From contig NZ_OZ034992.1 of the NCBI RefSeq assembly GCF_964030925.1, forward strand, positions 1,906,455 through 1,970,454: DNA of 64,000 nucleotides, given 5' to 3'. The translations under genes were made by a program, and so were the position numbers. Positions 31,199 through 43,616 of the stretch are shown here, piece after piece. How positions within the stretch are numbered: position 1 is the first letter of the stretch; every line of letters starts with the position of its first letter. This DNA is from Spiroplasma_E sp902809815. GTDB taxonomy: Bacteria; Bacillota_I; Bacilli_A; Mycoplasmatales; VBWQ01. The notes beneath the pieces were generated by a model. The model saw only the letters and a list, made by a program, of their open reading frames with translations, ran no database searches and was not told the DNA's origin.

Positions 31199-31720
31199 AT
31201 GATTAAAAAGATTAACGATGATCTAAATGATTATATTAGTGAACATCTAAAATATCAAATGCTTAGTTTTAAATTAAGTAATGATGCAAATCAAAAAGGA
31301 TATCCTGGGTTTGCACGCTTCTTCCAAGTAGAAGCTGCTGATGCTGTTGTTCATATTCGTAAAATTTGTAACTATTTAATGGATCAAGATGCTCAAGTTG
31401 AAATTAAAGACATTAAAGTTCCAACTTTTACTACAAAAAACATTGAAGAAGCATTAAAAAAATTAAAATCTACTAAAGAAGAATTACTTGATTTTACTAA
31501 TAAACTTGTTAAAAGTGCTCGTGAAAATAATGATAATTTAACTGCGAAATTTTATGACTGATTCTTAATTGATTTCTATGAAGAAATTGCTTATGAAAAA
31601 GACTTATTGGATTGAATTGCAATGTCTAATAGTAACCTTTATAAAATTGACAAACGTTTACTAAAAACTGAAGAGCCAGATACTTTAAAAGTTATTGTTC
31701 CATTTTATGAACCCGAATAA
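31199..31720 (+). CDS. Ferritin-like iron storage protein
   Basis: 173 residues, right size for a non-haem ferritin. Four-helix pattern: LNDYISEHLKYQMLSFKLS, GYPGFARFFQVEAADAVVHI, the long helix KLVKSARENNDNLTAKFYDWF and FYEEIAYEKDLLDWIA. Several ferroxidase ligands are present (Glu in ISEHL, Glu and His in the EAADAVVH segment, Glu pair in YEEIAYE), although the EAADAVVH segment departs from the usual ExxEExxH. It would store or detoxify iron. TATAAT at 31162-31167 and AGAAGGTG SD precede ATG 31199; a terminator follows. Confidence 0.8.
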
Positions 31721-31748
31721 ATTTCATATTTAACTCTTAATTTTCACC

Positions 31749-31776
31749 AAAAATGTATAAAAAAATTATACATTTT
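31749..31776 (+). terminator. Terminator after ferritin gene
   Basis: AAAAATGTAT / ATACATTTTT stem followed by T run at 31770-31790. Confidence 0.75.
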
Positions 31777-31831
31777 TTATTTTTTTTATAAAAATTTGTT
31801 GTATTTTTTTGTTTTTCTTCTACATGATAGT

Positions 31832-32271
31832 TTAAACTGTATTTAATATTTCTGCTTTTATTTCCAAAGGTAATTGAGATTCTATTAAGCCCATATTCTC
31901 TCATTTTTGTTTGCTTGCATTTTTTGATTCTTCTGATAAAGGTTGCTGTAACTCTGGAATTTCAGTACTTATTAATTTTCATACTTCATTTAAAGATGTT
32001 AATTTTATTTCTTCTTCATTTAATTTATTTTTAATTTTTTGTTCTTCTTTTTTTTGATCTTGTCAACTAGGTTTCTCATTTTCTTCATTTATTTCGGTTT
32101 GGATTTCAATACTTACTAATTTTGATTGATTAATTGTTCTTAAAGACTCCTGAATTTTTTCCTTTTTTTCTCTAATTGCATTTTCTATTATTTCTTACAG
32201 TAATTGGTATTTCTCCAATTCATACAAAATGAATTGGATATTTATTATCTATAACTGGCATTTTTTTAATA
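31832..32271 (-). pseudogene. Remnant of TcdA/TcdB-type (GT44/DXD) glycosyltransferase-like protein
   Basis: From ATG 32271 the frame reads KYPIHFVWIGEIPITVR, matching the sugar-binding strand that opens clostridial-toxin-type glycosyltransferases (I-H-F/Y-x-W-I-G). A frame change near 32195 leads into a helical Lys/Glu frame of about 120 residues ending TAA at 31832. The catalytic DxD part is missing. So it is a heavily reduced relic of a possible effector. It starts 12 bases after the metG stop. Family call rests on one motif. Confidence 0.45.
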
Positions 32272-32282
32272 ACTCTTATATT

Positions 32283-33866
32283 TTATTTAAATGCATTGTT
32301 TAAAAATGATAATTCATCTTCAATATTTAATCTTGGAAATAATAATTCTTTTTTATTAACAGATTTATTAAAAACTTCATTCAAGTTAATATTGACTATT
32401 GGTTTAGTAATTTTTAAGACACCCAATTGTTCATGAATTTTTAATGAACTATTAACCAAAATTGGACTTAATAAAGCACTACTAATAATTAAAATATTTG
32501 CTAATAAATTTAAAATATTATGTAATTCAATAGTTTTATTATTTTTATGTAAATCTCATGGTTTTGTTAAATCAATTAATTTATTACCACTAGTTATTAA
32601 TTTAAAAACGACATTAATTGCTTCATGAATTTGATACTCATCCATTTCAATATTAAAATCATTAATAGTACTTTTAATAATTTTAATTATTTCTATTGCT
32701 TCTGGTTGTAACTTATTTAAATTAACTTTGGGAATTTTACCATCACAATATTTAATGATCATTGTAACTGTTCGCGAAAGCAAATTACCTAAATCATTAA
32801 CAAGATAAGAGTTATAACAATTTAAAAATAATTCATGACTATATTTTGCATCATGACCAATAATAATTTCTTTCATTAAAAAAAACCGTAATCCATCTGC
32901 ACCATAACGATTTACTAATACTAAAGGATCAATAACATTACCTTTTGATTTTGACATTTTTCCTTCTTCATTAGTAATTCAACCGTGGGCCAAAATTCGA
33001 TTTGGTTGTCTCAAGTTTAATGCCATTAATAAAATTGGCCAATAAATCATATGAAAACGACTAATTTCTTTACCAACTAAATTCACAATTTCACAATTTG
33101 AATCTAGTCAAAATTTTTTAAAATTAATGTCATCATCTTGTAAATAACCTAATCCTGTTAAATAATTACTTAATGCATCAATTCAAACATAAATAACATG
33201 TTTTGGATCTTCTAATACTGGTACCCCTCAAGTAAAACTCGTTCTAGTAACACTTAAATTTTCTAAACCTGGCGTAATAAAATTATTAATCATTTCCGTT
33301 TTACGATTAAGTGGTCATAAAAATAATGGATGTTCATCATAATATTTTAATAATTGTTTAGTATATTTTTCCAATTTTAAAAAATATGATGGTTCTGATA
33401 AAGTAGTAATATTACCTTGACATATTTTACATGTATTATTAGTTTTATTAATTTGGCTATCTGTCAAAAATTCTTCACAAGAAATACAATATGATCCTTC
33501 ATATTTTCCCAAATAAATATCATTTTGTTTTAATAATTTGCTAAATATTTTCTGAACACTTAAAATATGATTTTTATTAGTTGTTCTAATAAATTTATCA
33601 TAATCAATATTTAAGTTTTTTCATAAATTCTTAAACCCAACAACAATATCATCAACAAATTTTTGTGGAGTTTGTTTATTTTCATCCGCCTTTTTAGCAA
33701 TTTTTTGACCATGTTCATCACTTCCAGTTAAAAAGAATACTTCATAACCTTGCATTTTCTTATAGCGAGCTAAAACATCAGCAATAATTGTTGTATAAGC
33801 ATGTCCCAAGTGTAATTTAGCACTAGGATAATAAATAGGGGTAGTAATATAAAATTTTTTTGTCAT
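32283..33866 (-). CDS. metG: Methionyl-tRNA synthetase
   Basis: 527 residues. Class I synthetase: HIGH-type motif HLGH at residue 19 in PSAKLHLGHAYTTI, zinc-type Cys pairs in CISCEEF and CKICQGN (about 127-147), KMSKSKGN near residue 304 and an anticodon-binding helical domain to the end. It charges tRN A-Met. Many TGA-Trp codons. ATG at 33866 follows AGGAG. Confidence 0.94.
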
Positions 33867-33966
33867 TATTTGCTCCTAAATTTAATAATTATAATTTTAC
33901 ATTAAAATAGTATTATTTATTGTAATACTTATTTAAATTAATAATATTTTATTAATTTTTATTTTT

Positions 33967-34722
33967 TTATAAAATGGAACATTTTTGTTGATATTGATTT
34001 TCATTAAAACCATTATCAGAGTTAACAGCATCTATATCAACGTTTAAGTAAAACTGATAATCACTATTTACGTGTGAAATAACACTAATTTTTTCATTAT
34101 CATAATTATTTACTGGTAAATACTGATTACCGTTACTCATTAATGGTTGATTTTGTAATTTTCTTGAACTTGCAAAATCATATCAATGTCTCAAAAGATC
34201 ATTTTTTTCTCATTGTCTTCTTTTTTCTTTTTCTATTTTTTCTAAAATATTATTAAGTTTTAAAATTTTTAATCCAACCTTTTTCAATTCTTCTTTTTGA
34301 TTACTTATATTAACTTTTTCACATACTATTTTGTTAATTCGTTTTTTTCAAAATTATAATAACCAAAAGTTAAAAACTTAACTAATTTATTCTTAAATTT
34401 AAAAATTTTACTTGTTTTTTTGTTTTTCGAAAATTTCTAACTTTTTAATACTATTTATATTATAAGAAAGAAATATAGATTGTTTTTTAATATTTGACTG
34501 CAATGTTTTTTCACATTTATATTTCTTATTATTAATATAATATAATATTATTTTTATTTTATTAATTTTCTTTTTTAATAAATTAATATCTATTTCTCCA
34601 TTATCTTTTAAGTATCGATCATCTAAAACATCATAAAAGTGTTCTTCACTATCATAGTTTGTAATAAAATTAAAATCTTGATCTATAAAAGGAAAACTAT
34701 TATCTATTTTGTATTTCTTCAT
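33967..34722 (-). pseudogene. Accessory gene of unknown function with two poly(A) frameshifts
   Basis: ATG 34722 (GGAG eight bases upstream) begins a 104-codon frame that stops at 34408 after a run of A. Removing one A there and adding one near 34350 joins it to frames that continue KIFKFKNKLVKFLTFGYYNF and then KKVGLKILKLNNILEKIEK, ending at TAA 33967. Restored length is about 250 residues: Lys-rich helical with a polar C-terminal domain. No family recognised. Confidence 0.45.
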
Positions 34723-34859
34723 AATTTTCACTCCTTAAACTTATATAATCTAGTGACTAATTACAATATTTTCTTAATCTTTTATATTTATTGATTATTA
34801 GATAAAATAAAAAAACAAAAATTAATAAATTAAATGCTAATTAAATTTAATATTAAACA

Positions 34860-36161
34860 TTATTTATCTTTAAAAACTTTTTTAAAAATATAATCAACAT
34901 TTATTAAAAAAATATTATTATTACAACATTCATTTAACTGTTCACTAGTTAAATATTGATTAATATTATTCTTTATTAATACATCTTTAAAATTAATCAT
35001 TTTATTTTGTGCTTCTAAAGTGCATTTTTGAATAAAATCATAAGCAATTTCACGTGTTATTTTTGGATTATTTTTAATAATAGCCAATAAAACTACTTGT
35101 GAAAAATAAAGTTCATTAGCTTTAGCAATATTATTTGCCATGGCACTAGTATTAATTACTAAATTATCTAAAATATTTGTCATTCTATTAATAATAAAAT
35201 CTAATATATGATAAATATCAGGCAACATAATGCGTTCATTAGAACTATGAGAGATATCACGTTCATACCATAATAAATTATTCTCATATACTATACTATT
35301 ATAACTTCGAACTAATCTTGCTAAACCACAAATATTTTCAGAACCAATTGGATTTTTTTTATGTGGCATTGAACTTGAACCTTTTTGTGAAATAGAAAAT
35401 CCCTCTAAAAGTTCATTAACTTCGCTACGTTGACTCAAACGAATTTCTAAAGCTATTTTTTCAATTGTTGTAGCAATTGAACTTAATTGTGTAATTAAAA
35501 AAATCAAACGATCACGTTGTACTACCTGCGTAGCACAACTGTCAACTTCTATTTTTCATTTTTTGGCAATAAATTCACTAACTTTTGGCGAAATATGAAC
35601 AAAATTACCCATAGCACCCGTAATTTTAATAACTTCAACTTGTTTTCTTGCCAACTCCAACCTTACTAACTGTCTATTTATTTCATCGTATCATAAAGCA
35701 AATTTTAATCCTAATGAAGTTGGTTCACCAAAAATACCATGACTGCGACCAATTACTAATTGATTTTTATATTTAAACGCTAACTCTTTTAATTTAAATT
35801 GTAAAGTAATTAAAGCTTTTTCAATAATTTCATTTGAAAATTTTATTTGTAGATTTTGGACACTATCAACCATATCAGTTGAAGTTAAACCATAATGAAT
35901 TCAGCGACTTTCAGTTTTTAAGTTAGCACTTAACATTCTAGTAAACGCAACTACATCATGTTTAGTTTCTAATTCTAATTTATTCATTAATTCAATATCT
36001 AACTTAGCATTTTTTTTAATTAATTGAAAATCTTTAAAAGGAATTATATTTAAATGTTGTAATGATTCACAAACATCAATTTGAAAATTCATTCATAAGT
36101 TTAAACGATTTTTCATATTTCAAATATTAGTCATTGCTTTTGTTTCGTAACGTTCAATCAT
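34860..36161 (-). CDS. purB: Adenylosuccinate lyase
   Basis: 433 residues, normal length. Fumarase/aspartase superfamily: signature GSSSMPHKKNPIGSENI near residue 260, TSTDMVDSVQ with catalytic region near 88 and GRSHGIFGEP (His) near 140. It releases fumarate from adenylosuccinate and SAICAR. It lies 2 bases downstream of purA, so the two steps from IMP to AMP are made from one transcript. TGA encodes Trp at several sites. Confidence 0.94.
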
Positions 36162-36163
36162 TT

Positions 36164-37726
36164 TTACTCCTTAATAAATATAGTTTGTTTACGATCTGGA
36201 CCAACAGAAAATATTCTAATTGGAACACCCACCAACTCACTAATTTTTTTTAAATAATTTTTAGCATTTTCTGGTAATTGATCATAACTAGTAATATTAG
36301 TAATATCTTCATTTCAGCCAGGCATAGTAATAAAATGTGGTTGACATTTATTAAAGTTATTAATTTGAGAAGGTATGTATCTAATTATTTCGCCATTTAA
36401 AGTATAATGCGTACAAATGCTTAATGTTTCAATACCAGTAAGCACGTCTAACAACATAATAGCTAAACTAGTAAATCCATTAATTTGTGCACTATACTTA
36501 GCAATAACTGCATCAAATCATCCAATTCTTCTTGGTCTTTTTGAAACTGTGCCATATTCATTACCAGTCATACGAATATAATCTGCTAATTTACCAAAAA
36601 CTTCACTAGGAAACGCACCAGCACCAACTCTTGTACTGTATGCTTTAGTTACACCAATAATTTCATTAATTGCTTTTAAAGAAATACCTGAACCAATAGC
36701 AATTGAACTAGCACTTGGATTAGAAGATGTTACAAAAGGATATGTACCATGATCTAAATCTAATAAAGTACCTTGTGCTCCTTCAAATAATATCTTTTTA
36801 TTTCTAACTAATTGTTCATTTAAAAATTGACCAGTATCAATAATTAAATCTTTAAAGTATGGTAATAATTCTAATAAACGATTATATATTGTTTGCGCAT
36901 TAAATTCTTTTTCATATCCATAAACATTTTTTAATATTTTATTTTTAATTAACAAATTATCAGTAATCAATTCTAATAGTCGTTCCTTATCTAATAAATC
37001 GCCCATTCGAATTCCAATCCGATTAACTTTATCAGCATAACAAGGTCCAATTCCTTTTTTAGTAGTGCCAATAGCTTTATCACCCTTAATTTTTTCTTCA
37101 TATTCATCAAATGCTAAATGATAAGGTAAAATAATATGAGCACGATCAGAAATTCGTAAATTTTGACAACTAAAACCAGCAGCTTTTAAATATTCAATTT
37201 CAGAAACTAATTTTTCTGGATTAACAACACAACCATTAGCAATAACACAATATGAATCTTTATTAAAGATACCAGAAGGAATAATACTTAATTTATATTT
37301 TTGATGATCAAAAACAATTGTATGTCCGGCATTATCACCACCACTTCAACGGACAATAACATCAGAATTTTGACTATAATAGTCAGTTATTTTGCCTTTT
37401 CCTTCATCACCTCATTGACAACCAATAATAGCAGTAGTTTTAAATGGTTTTGGTTGATCAATTTTTGATATTAAAATATTTTTAGTATTGACAATTTTAT
37501 TAGTAATTTTTTGATTTTCTTCTTTTATTATATGTTTTGACTTTTCAAAATCTACTTTCATCTTATTAATGATTGGCTTAAGAGTGTCAGTTTTTATTGA
37601 TTGCGTTTTTACTTTAGTTACTTTTTTTACATCTTTAACTTTTGGTTTAATAGTTTTATTAAGTTGTTCAACTTTAGTTTTTGCCTTTTCTATTGTTGGT
37701 TTGATTATATTTTTTTTTGCTTTCAT
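36164..37726 (-). CDS. purA: Adenylosuccinate synthetase with a long Lys-rich N-terminal extension
   Basis: 520 residues, against about 430 for the family. The catalytic core begins near residue 96 with TTAIIGCQWGDEGKGKI (P-loop and catalytic Asp), then GGDNAGHT, STRVGAGAFPSE and the guanine-binding end. It makes adenylosuccinate from IMP, Asp and GTP. Residues 1-95 are an extra, Lys- and Thr-rich, probably helical region with KPKVKDVKKVTKVKTQ. No Met lies between residue 55 and the core, and GGAG precedes the ATG at 37726, so the extension should be translated. TGA in the WGDEGKGK motif is Trp. Operon purA-purB. Confidence 0.93.
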
Positions 37727-37846
37727 ATTGTCTCCTTTATACTCAAAAAAAAGTATTTATAAATTTATAAATTAATTATATAATTATTTAATAATGATTA
37801 TCAAAATATTGTTATTAAAAATAAACTAGTAAAGGAAACTTAAAAA

Positions 37847-38104
37847 ATGAAATGAAATTTTGATAATGACAGTTTTCAAAATGATAATAATGATGATTTT
37901 GACAAACTTTGTCCTATTTGTAAGCAGAAATTACTAGAAGCAAAACTTGAAAAAATAAATGAAATAAATCAATATCAGCAAACACAAAATGATATTTTAT
38001 TAATTGAAGAAATAAAAAAAGAATTAGAAAAAATTAAAAAAGAAAAAGAAACACAACTTTATGTTTACTTATGTAGAAAACATAAAAATGAAAATATTCT
38101 TTAA
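37847..38104 (+). CDS. Small coiled-coil protein with terminal Cys pairs
   Basis: 85 residues. Acidic start, then CPIC, a central Glu/Lys/Gln coiled coil and a late LCRKHKN. The Cys/His residues at both ends could hold one zinc. AAAGGAAAC precedes ATG 37847. It is divergent from purA and convergent with pth. Function unknown. Confidence 0.65.
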
Positions 38105-38123
38105 TATTTTTATAATATATTAA

Positions 38124-38687
38124 TTATTTTTTATTATATTTATTCATAATATTTTCAAATTTACTATCAGTAATTCAACTACTAATGCTTTCTACAAAAA
38201 ATTGTTTATGATCGTTTATATTCTTTAACTCATCATTACTAAACTTACTCAAAACTCAATCAGCCGTGTTAAAATTAGGATTTTTACCAACACCAATTCT
38301 TAATCTTTGAAAATCTTTACTACCAATTTGATTAAAAATACTTTTAATTCCATTATGACCAGCAGCACTAAATTTTTGTTTGTATTGAAATTGACCAAAA
38401 TTTAAATCAACTTCATCGTGAATAATTAACACATTTTCAATTTTAATTTTAAAATAATTCATAAAATTTGAAACACAAAAACCTGATAAGTTCATAAAAG
38501 TTAATGGTTTTAAAAAAATAACATCAGTGCCATTAACAACAGTTTTAACATATTGACCATTAAATTTAGTTTGATTAATTTTTAATTGTAATGTTTCACA
38601 AATCATATCAATAATAATAAAACCAATATTATGACGTGTTAATTCATACTCTTTACCTGGGTTTCCTAATCCAATAACTAATTTCAT
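38124..38687 (-). CDS. pth: Peptidyl-tRNA hydrolase
   Basis: 187 residues. LVIGLGNPGKEYELTRHNIGF (catalytic His region), FLKPLTFMNLSG, IIHDEVDLNFG and GHNGIKSIFNQIGSKDFQRLRIGVG are the conserved Pth blocks. It recycles peptidyl-tRNA. TGA near 38258 is Trp. Follows prs by 21 bases, so probably co-transcribed. Confidence 0.94.
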
Positions 38688-38708
38688 CTACTTTAAATTT
38701 CCTCTTTA

Positions 38709-39716
38709 TTATTTTTTACTATTTTTATTATTAATTTTTTTTATTAATTCATTTGTTTTATCATCATAAACTTTTGTTAATGATTTATTATTAATTGAAG
38801 CATCAATCATTTTTGCAATAAAATCAGCAATTGAAATAATTTTTAAGCCATTAAATTTTTTTTCTTCAGAAATTTCAATAGTATTAGTAATAACAACTTC
38901 CTTAATAATTCCATCAATAACAGCTTGTTTCAAATTTTTTGAAGCTTGCCCACTAAAAATACCATGAGTAACTAAAATATAAACTGATTTTGCACCATGT
39001 TCTTTAATAGCTTTTGCTGCATTAATAATAGTACCACCTGTATCAATCATATCATCAATAATAATAGCATTCTTTTCTTTAACATCTCCTAATACAAACT
39101 TAACTTGACTTTGATTAGGAGTTGTTCTTCTTTTATCAATAATTGCCAAAGGTACACTTAAATAATTACCTAATCTTCGAGCACGAGTAACACCACCATG
39201 ATCTGGAGATACAACAACTAAATTAGTTAAATTTTCTTCAATTAAATAAGATGCTAAATCTTGAGTTGCTCGTAAATCATCAACAGGAACATCAAAAAAC
39301 CCTTGTTCTTGTGGTGAATGTAAATCAACAGTAATAACACGATCAACACCCGCAACAGTTAATAAATTTGCAACAAGTTTACAAGTAATAGGTTGTCTAC
39401 CACCTTGTTTTCGATCTTGACGAGCATAACCAAAATAAGGAATTACTACATGAATTTTAGCAGCAGATGCACGAACTAAAGCATCAACAAAAATTAATAA
39501 TTCCATTAAATTATCATTAGTTGGCGGCGAAGTTGATTGGATAATATATACCACTTTCCCTCGTACTGATGTTATAGATTGAATGTTAAATTCACCATCA
39601 GCAAAACGACTAATTTCTGCTTTTCCAGGTTCAATATTAAGTTTTTTACAAACTTCTTGTGTAAATTTTTGACTAGCACTTAAACCAAAAACTACAATGT
39701 TTTCTACATTATTCAT
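38709..39716 (-). CDS. prs: Ribose-phosphate pyrophosphokinase
   Basis: 335 residues. FADGEFNIQ (ATP contact), PYFGYARQDRKQGGRQPIT flexible loop, TVDLHSPQEQGFF metal site, VVSPDHGGVTRARRLG and IIDDMIDTGGTI (PRPP-binding loop) are all present. It makes PRPP for purine, pyrimidine and NAD routes. The C-terminal 20 residues are an Asn/Lys tail. AGGAGG precedes the ATG. Operon prs-pth. Confidence 0.95.
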   Translation of the reverse strand: MNNVENIVVFGLSASQKFTQEVCKKLNIEPGKAEISRFADGEFNIQSITSVRGKVVYIIQSTSPPTNDNLMELLIFVDALVRASAAKIHVVIPYFGYARQDRKQGGRQPITCKLVANLLTVAGVDRVITVDLHSPQEQGFFDVPVDDLRATQDLASYLIEENLTNLVVVSPDHGGVTRARRLGNYLSVPLAIIDKRRTTPNQSQVKFVLGDVKEKNAIIIDDMIDTGGTIINAAKAIKEHGAKSVYILVTHGIFSGQASKNLKQAVIDGIIKEVVITNTIEISEEKKFNGLKIISIADFIAKMIDASINNKSLTKVYDDKTNELIKKINNKNSKK

Positions 39717-39979
39717 TAAATCCTCCTTTACATGTTTCTAAAAAAATATAATTATAATTTCATTATACAATGTTTATTACAATTTAAGTATATTAAATTT
39801 AAAGACTATTAATTAAAAATAATTAATAAAAAGTTATATCTTTTGCAAGAAAAAATAAAATCATTATAATAGTTAACGGATAATAAATATTTAAAAATAT
39901 GTTTATTAATAAACAAGGATTATTGCTGAGGTGTTTTATATACTTATTTTCCACATTCTAATATCATTAATTTTAATAA

Positions 39980-40825
39980 TTATTCTGAAAGGTATTTATT
40001 ATTAATAATAGTAAATAACTGATAAAACATTGAAAATGTTAATTCTTCAGATCTTATTGTTAATGATCAAGATAAGTCGTTAATTAAATTAACGGCTTTT
40101 TCTTTGCTATTTAAATAAATACCCAAATTGTTAACTAATGTTTTTCTCTTATTAACAAAGCAACTTCTTACAAATTTTCAAAATAATTGTGGTTCATCAA
40201 GTTGAAATTTAGGATTTACTTTAAAATAAACAACACTACTTGTGACATTAGGTATCGGAGTAAAATTATTAGGACTAACATCAAAAATAATTTTAACATC
40301 ACAATAAAATTGACACATAACAGAAAGATTATTATATACTTTAGTTTTAGGTTTAGCACAAAATCTTTGTGCAACTTCTTTTTGCATCATTAATGTAAAT
40401 GAATCAAATAATTCAATATTTTCTAATAATTTTAAAACAATTTGTGAAGTAATATAATAAGGCAAATTTGCAATTACATGAATTTTTTGATTTATTGCAA
40501 ATTCTTCATTAATGATTTTTTTTAAATCTAAATTTAAAAAGTCATCATTTATAATTTTTAAATTTTTGTATTCATTTAACTCTTTTTCTAAAACAGAAAT
40601 TAATTTTTTGTCAATTTCAATTGTCACAACTTTTTGCGCAGTGCTGAGTAATTTATTGGTTAAATGACCAATGCCCGCTCCAATTTCAACAATGCCATCT
40701 TCATCTTTAAAATTACTAGTTTTAACAATTTTATCAATTATATTATTATTAATTAAAAAGTTTTGTCCAAACTTTTTAACTGCATGTAAGTCGTATTTTT
40801 TCAATATTTTTTTTGGATTTTCCAT
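39980..40825 (-). CDS. rsmA: 16S rRNA dimethyladenosine transferase
   Basis: 281 residues. KKFGQNFLINNNIID start, SAM motif IVEIGAGIGHLTNKLL near 52, motif IV VIANLPYYITSQIVLKLL and C-terminal VNPKFQLDEPQLFWKFVR. It dimethylates the two adenines of helix 45. I chose ATG 40825 because GGAG lies five bases upstream. TGA at 40178 is Trp. A non-coding gap of about 260 bases separates it from prs. Confidence 0.93.
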
Positions 40826-40999
40826 TATTATTCTCCAATTCACATTTTTAGTTAATTATATACTGGTAATAATTAAACAAATAGTTAGCCAACTAATCAT
40901 ATATGCTAAATTTACTACTAGCAAATCTACATGTGGTAATATTAACATATATCAACTTAATAAATATTAATTTGAGTGGGAAAAGGAGATGATTTTTAT

Positions 41000-42139
41000 A
41001 TGGCAACAAAAATAGAGGTTGCTAATGACGGACACAATAACCAAGACGTTAATATTGTTTCTCTAGATTTAGGAACAAGAAATTTAATTGTCAGAGTTAA
41101 TGGAAGGGTTGTTTATAGTCAACCATCAGCAATTGTATTTGATACAGAAAACGGAGAAGTATTCATTGGTGAAGCCGCTTTATTAATGAAAGAAAAAACT
41201 CCAGCGAATAAAATTTTCAGAGAACCAATGGCTAATGGTGTTATTAGTGACAATAATGCTTTGATTGCTTTATTAACTGAAATTTTTACACAAATTATTG
41301 ATGTGAAAGCTGAAAAAATTTGAGAAAATTCAGTAGCGCTTGTAGCTATTCCATCTAAGGTTTATAAATTAGATAGAACTGTTTTACGTGAAATTCTACA
41401 AGGAAAAAAAGTAGCTAAAATTCCAATTTATAGCGATAAATTTCCCAAGAGATATAATGAAAGTAATGAAAGCGTAATGAAAGCTGAAAAAGTTGTTATT
41501 GTTCCTGAAGTAAAATTGGCAGCTATTGGTGCTGGGGAAGCACTTTGAGATGCTTCAGGAGTATTTATTCTTGATATTGGTGGTGGAACTTCTGATTGTG
41601 CCATTTTATCAAGTGGAGAAGTTATTGTTCAAGATTCAATTCCAATTGCTGGAAATGCTATTGAACGTAATATTAAAGAACATTTTGAGAAAATGCACTA
41701 TATATCTCTTAGCTCAATGGAGGCTGAAAAAACAAAAATTAGTGCTGGTATTTGAATAGATGGTGAAAAAGATAGTGAAAATAAAATTACTATCCATGGA
41801 AAAAGTACTAAAACTAAAAAACCTGAACAAATTACAGTTCCTAAGCAAGAAGTAGCTAGAGTAGTTACCGAAGCCTTTGAACCAATTGTTGCACTATGTA
41901 GTGACATTATCGATAAAGCTGGACCTGCCTTTTCAGAAATGATTATGAAAGACGGTTTAACTATCACTGGTGGGGGTGCTTTGCTTGAAAATATTACAAC
42001 TTATCTAAAAAAACGACTAAATTTAGAACATGTGGTATCTGCTAATAATCCAAGAGAGTGTGTAATTAGAGGAACTCAAGCCTATGAAACTCATAAACAA
42101 GATGTATATGAAAAAGGATTCATTAGACCAAGTAATTAA
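41000..42139 (+). CDS. mreB: MreB-family actin-like protein (first of pair)
   Basis: 379 residues. Actin-type nucleotide site: SLDLGTRNLIVRV (phosphate 1) and FILDIGGGTSDCAILS (phosphate 2), then LTITGGGALLENI (adenosine motif). Start ATG 41000 follows AAAGGAG. The protein carries a short N-terminal extension before the first strand. In Spiroplasma several MreB paralogues form the internal ribbon for shape and motility; which paralogue this is I cannot say. Followed 30 bases on by a second mreB with its own GGAGG, likely one operon. Confidence 0.92.
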
Positions 42140-42169
42140 AATTCCAGGTGTGTAGAAGGAGGAAAAAAA

Positions 42170-43408
42170 ATGGGATTATTTGATAAAAAACCCAAAGAAA
42201 ACTTAAATAAAAAAAGTAATATTAAGTCTATTAATGACTACCAATGATTAGCTTTAGATGTCGGAACAGAAAACTTTAAAGCAAGGTATGTTAACATTGG
42301 ACTTACATATGATGCTCCAACTTATCTTGCTGAAGACTATGAAAAAAATGTTATTTTTTATGGTGAAGAAGCTAAAGCTTTAATTGATAAAACAAATGAA
42401 AATGTTGTTATTAAACGTCCAGTTCGTGATGGTAATATTGCTGATCCAGATGCTTTACAACGTATCCTTGCTAAAATTTTTCAAGATTTTAGACTTGAAA
42501 TTAAAGATTCAAAACAAGCTGATAAAAACCGTAATTTAATTGTTTTAATGGCAACACCAAGTGAAATTAATTCAGTACAAAGAGAAGCACTAGAAAATAT
42601 AGTTCATCGTTTAGGAGCACTTCGTGGTTTTGTACAAGAAGAAGTTAAAATGGCAGCATTAGGTTCAGGCCAAGATATTTTTGGAACTGCAATTATGTGT
42701 GTTGATATTGGTGGGGGAAGTACTGATATTGCCGTACTTAGCAACGATTCAATCCTATATTCATATACAACACATTGTGCTGGAGACTATTTAACACAAA
42801 AAATTCAAGAATACATAGCTAAAAAGCATGCTTTAAAAATTGGTACTAAAGAAGCAGAAGATGTTAAAAAGAACATCGGTTCACTTCTTAAATATCAAGA
42901 TGAAAAACCATACACTATTTCAGGTGTTTCATTACCTAGATTAGACTCTCAACCAGGAGAAACAATGTCAATTTCTAAAACTATTGAAATTACACCAGAA
43001 GAAATTCGTGAAAATGTAATGCAAGTTCAATTTAGAGAACATGTTATTCCAACAATTCGTAGAGTACTAAGAACTTCTGGGGAAAAAGCTGCTGGTAGTG
43101 TTAGTGACTTAAAGAAAAAAGGTAAGGGAATCACAATTTGTGGTGGTGGAGCTTACATTAAAAAAATTGATGAATTTATTAAAGAAGAATTGGCTAAGGA
43201 ATATTTCATCGAAGTTAAAGCTGAAAAAGGTACAAAACCAATTCGTCAAAAATATGAGGGAGATATTTTTGAAGTACGTGTTGCTCAAAATCCTTTAGAT
43301 AATGTTATTGATGGTTGTGTAAAATATCGTGATACAATTTACAAACAATTAATAGCTGAACAAAATCCTAACCGCGAAATTCTAACAAAAGACGAAGATT
43401 TAGGATAA
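42170..43408 (+). CDS. mreB: MreB-family actin-like protein (second of pair)
   Basis: 412 residues. WLALDVGTENFKARYV and IMCVDIGGGSTDIAVL are the phosphate loops, and ITICGGGAYIKKI the adenosine motif. A 30-residue Lys/Asn-rich N-terminal lead (MGLFDKKPKENLNKK) and a charged C-terminal tail distinguish it from the upstream copy. The two proteins are clearly diverged, so they are old paralogues rather than a recent duplication. A terminator follows. Confidence 0.92.
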
Positions 43409-43423
43409 AAAATAAGTTTAAAT

Positions 43424-43460
43424 AAAATGCACTTTTAAAATTTATAGAAGTGCATTTTTT
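43424..43460 (+). terminator. Terminator of the mreB pair
   Basis: AAAATGCACTT / AAGTGCATTTT stem with a 13-base loop and a T run. Confidence 0.75.
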
Positions 43461-43616
43461 ACCTATATAAATAATAAATTACTATATAAAATAAAAAATT
43501 AATAATCACGCTTAAAATACATCATTAACTATTTCAAAAAAAATATCATAAAAATCATATAAAATTATTAATACATCTTAAAAGATTTAAAGATTATAAG
43601 AGTATTAAACTAAGAT

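Noticed and set aside
39717..39979. Possible small RNA between rsmA and prs
   Set aside because: A few short inverted repeats only; no terminator plus promoter pair and no stable fold.
40187..40970. Plus-strand frames opposite rsmA
   Set aside because: Shadows of the rRNA methyltransferase gene; no ribosome-binding sites.
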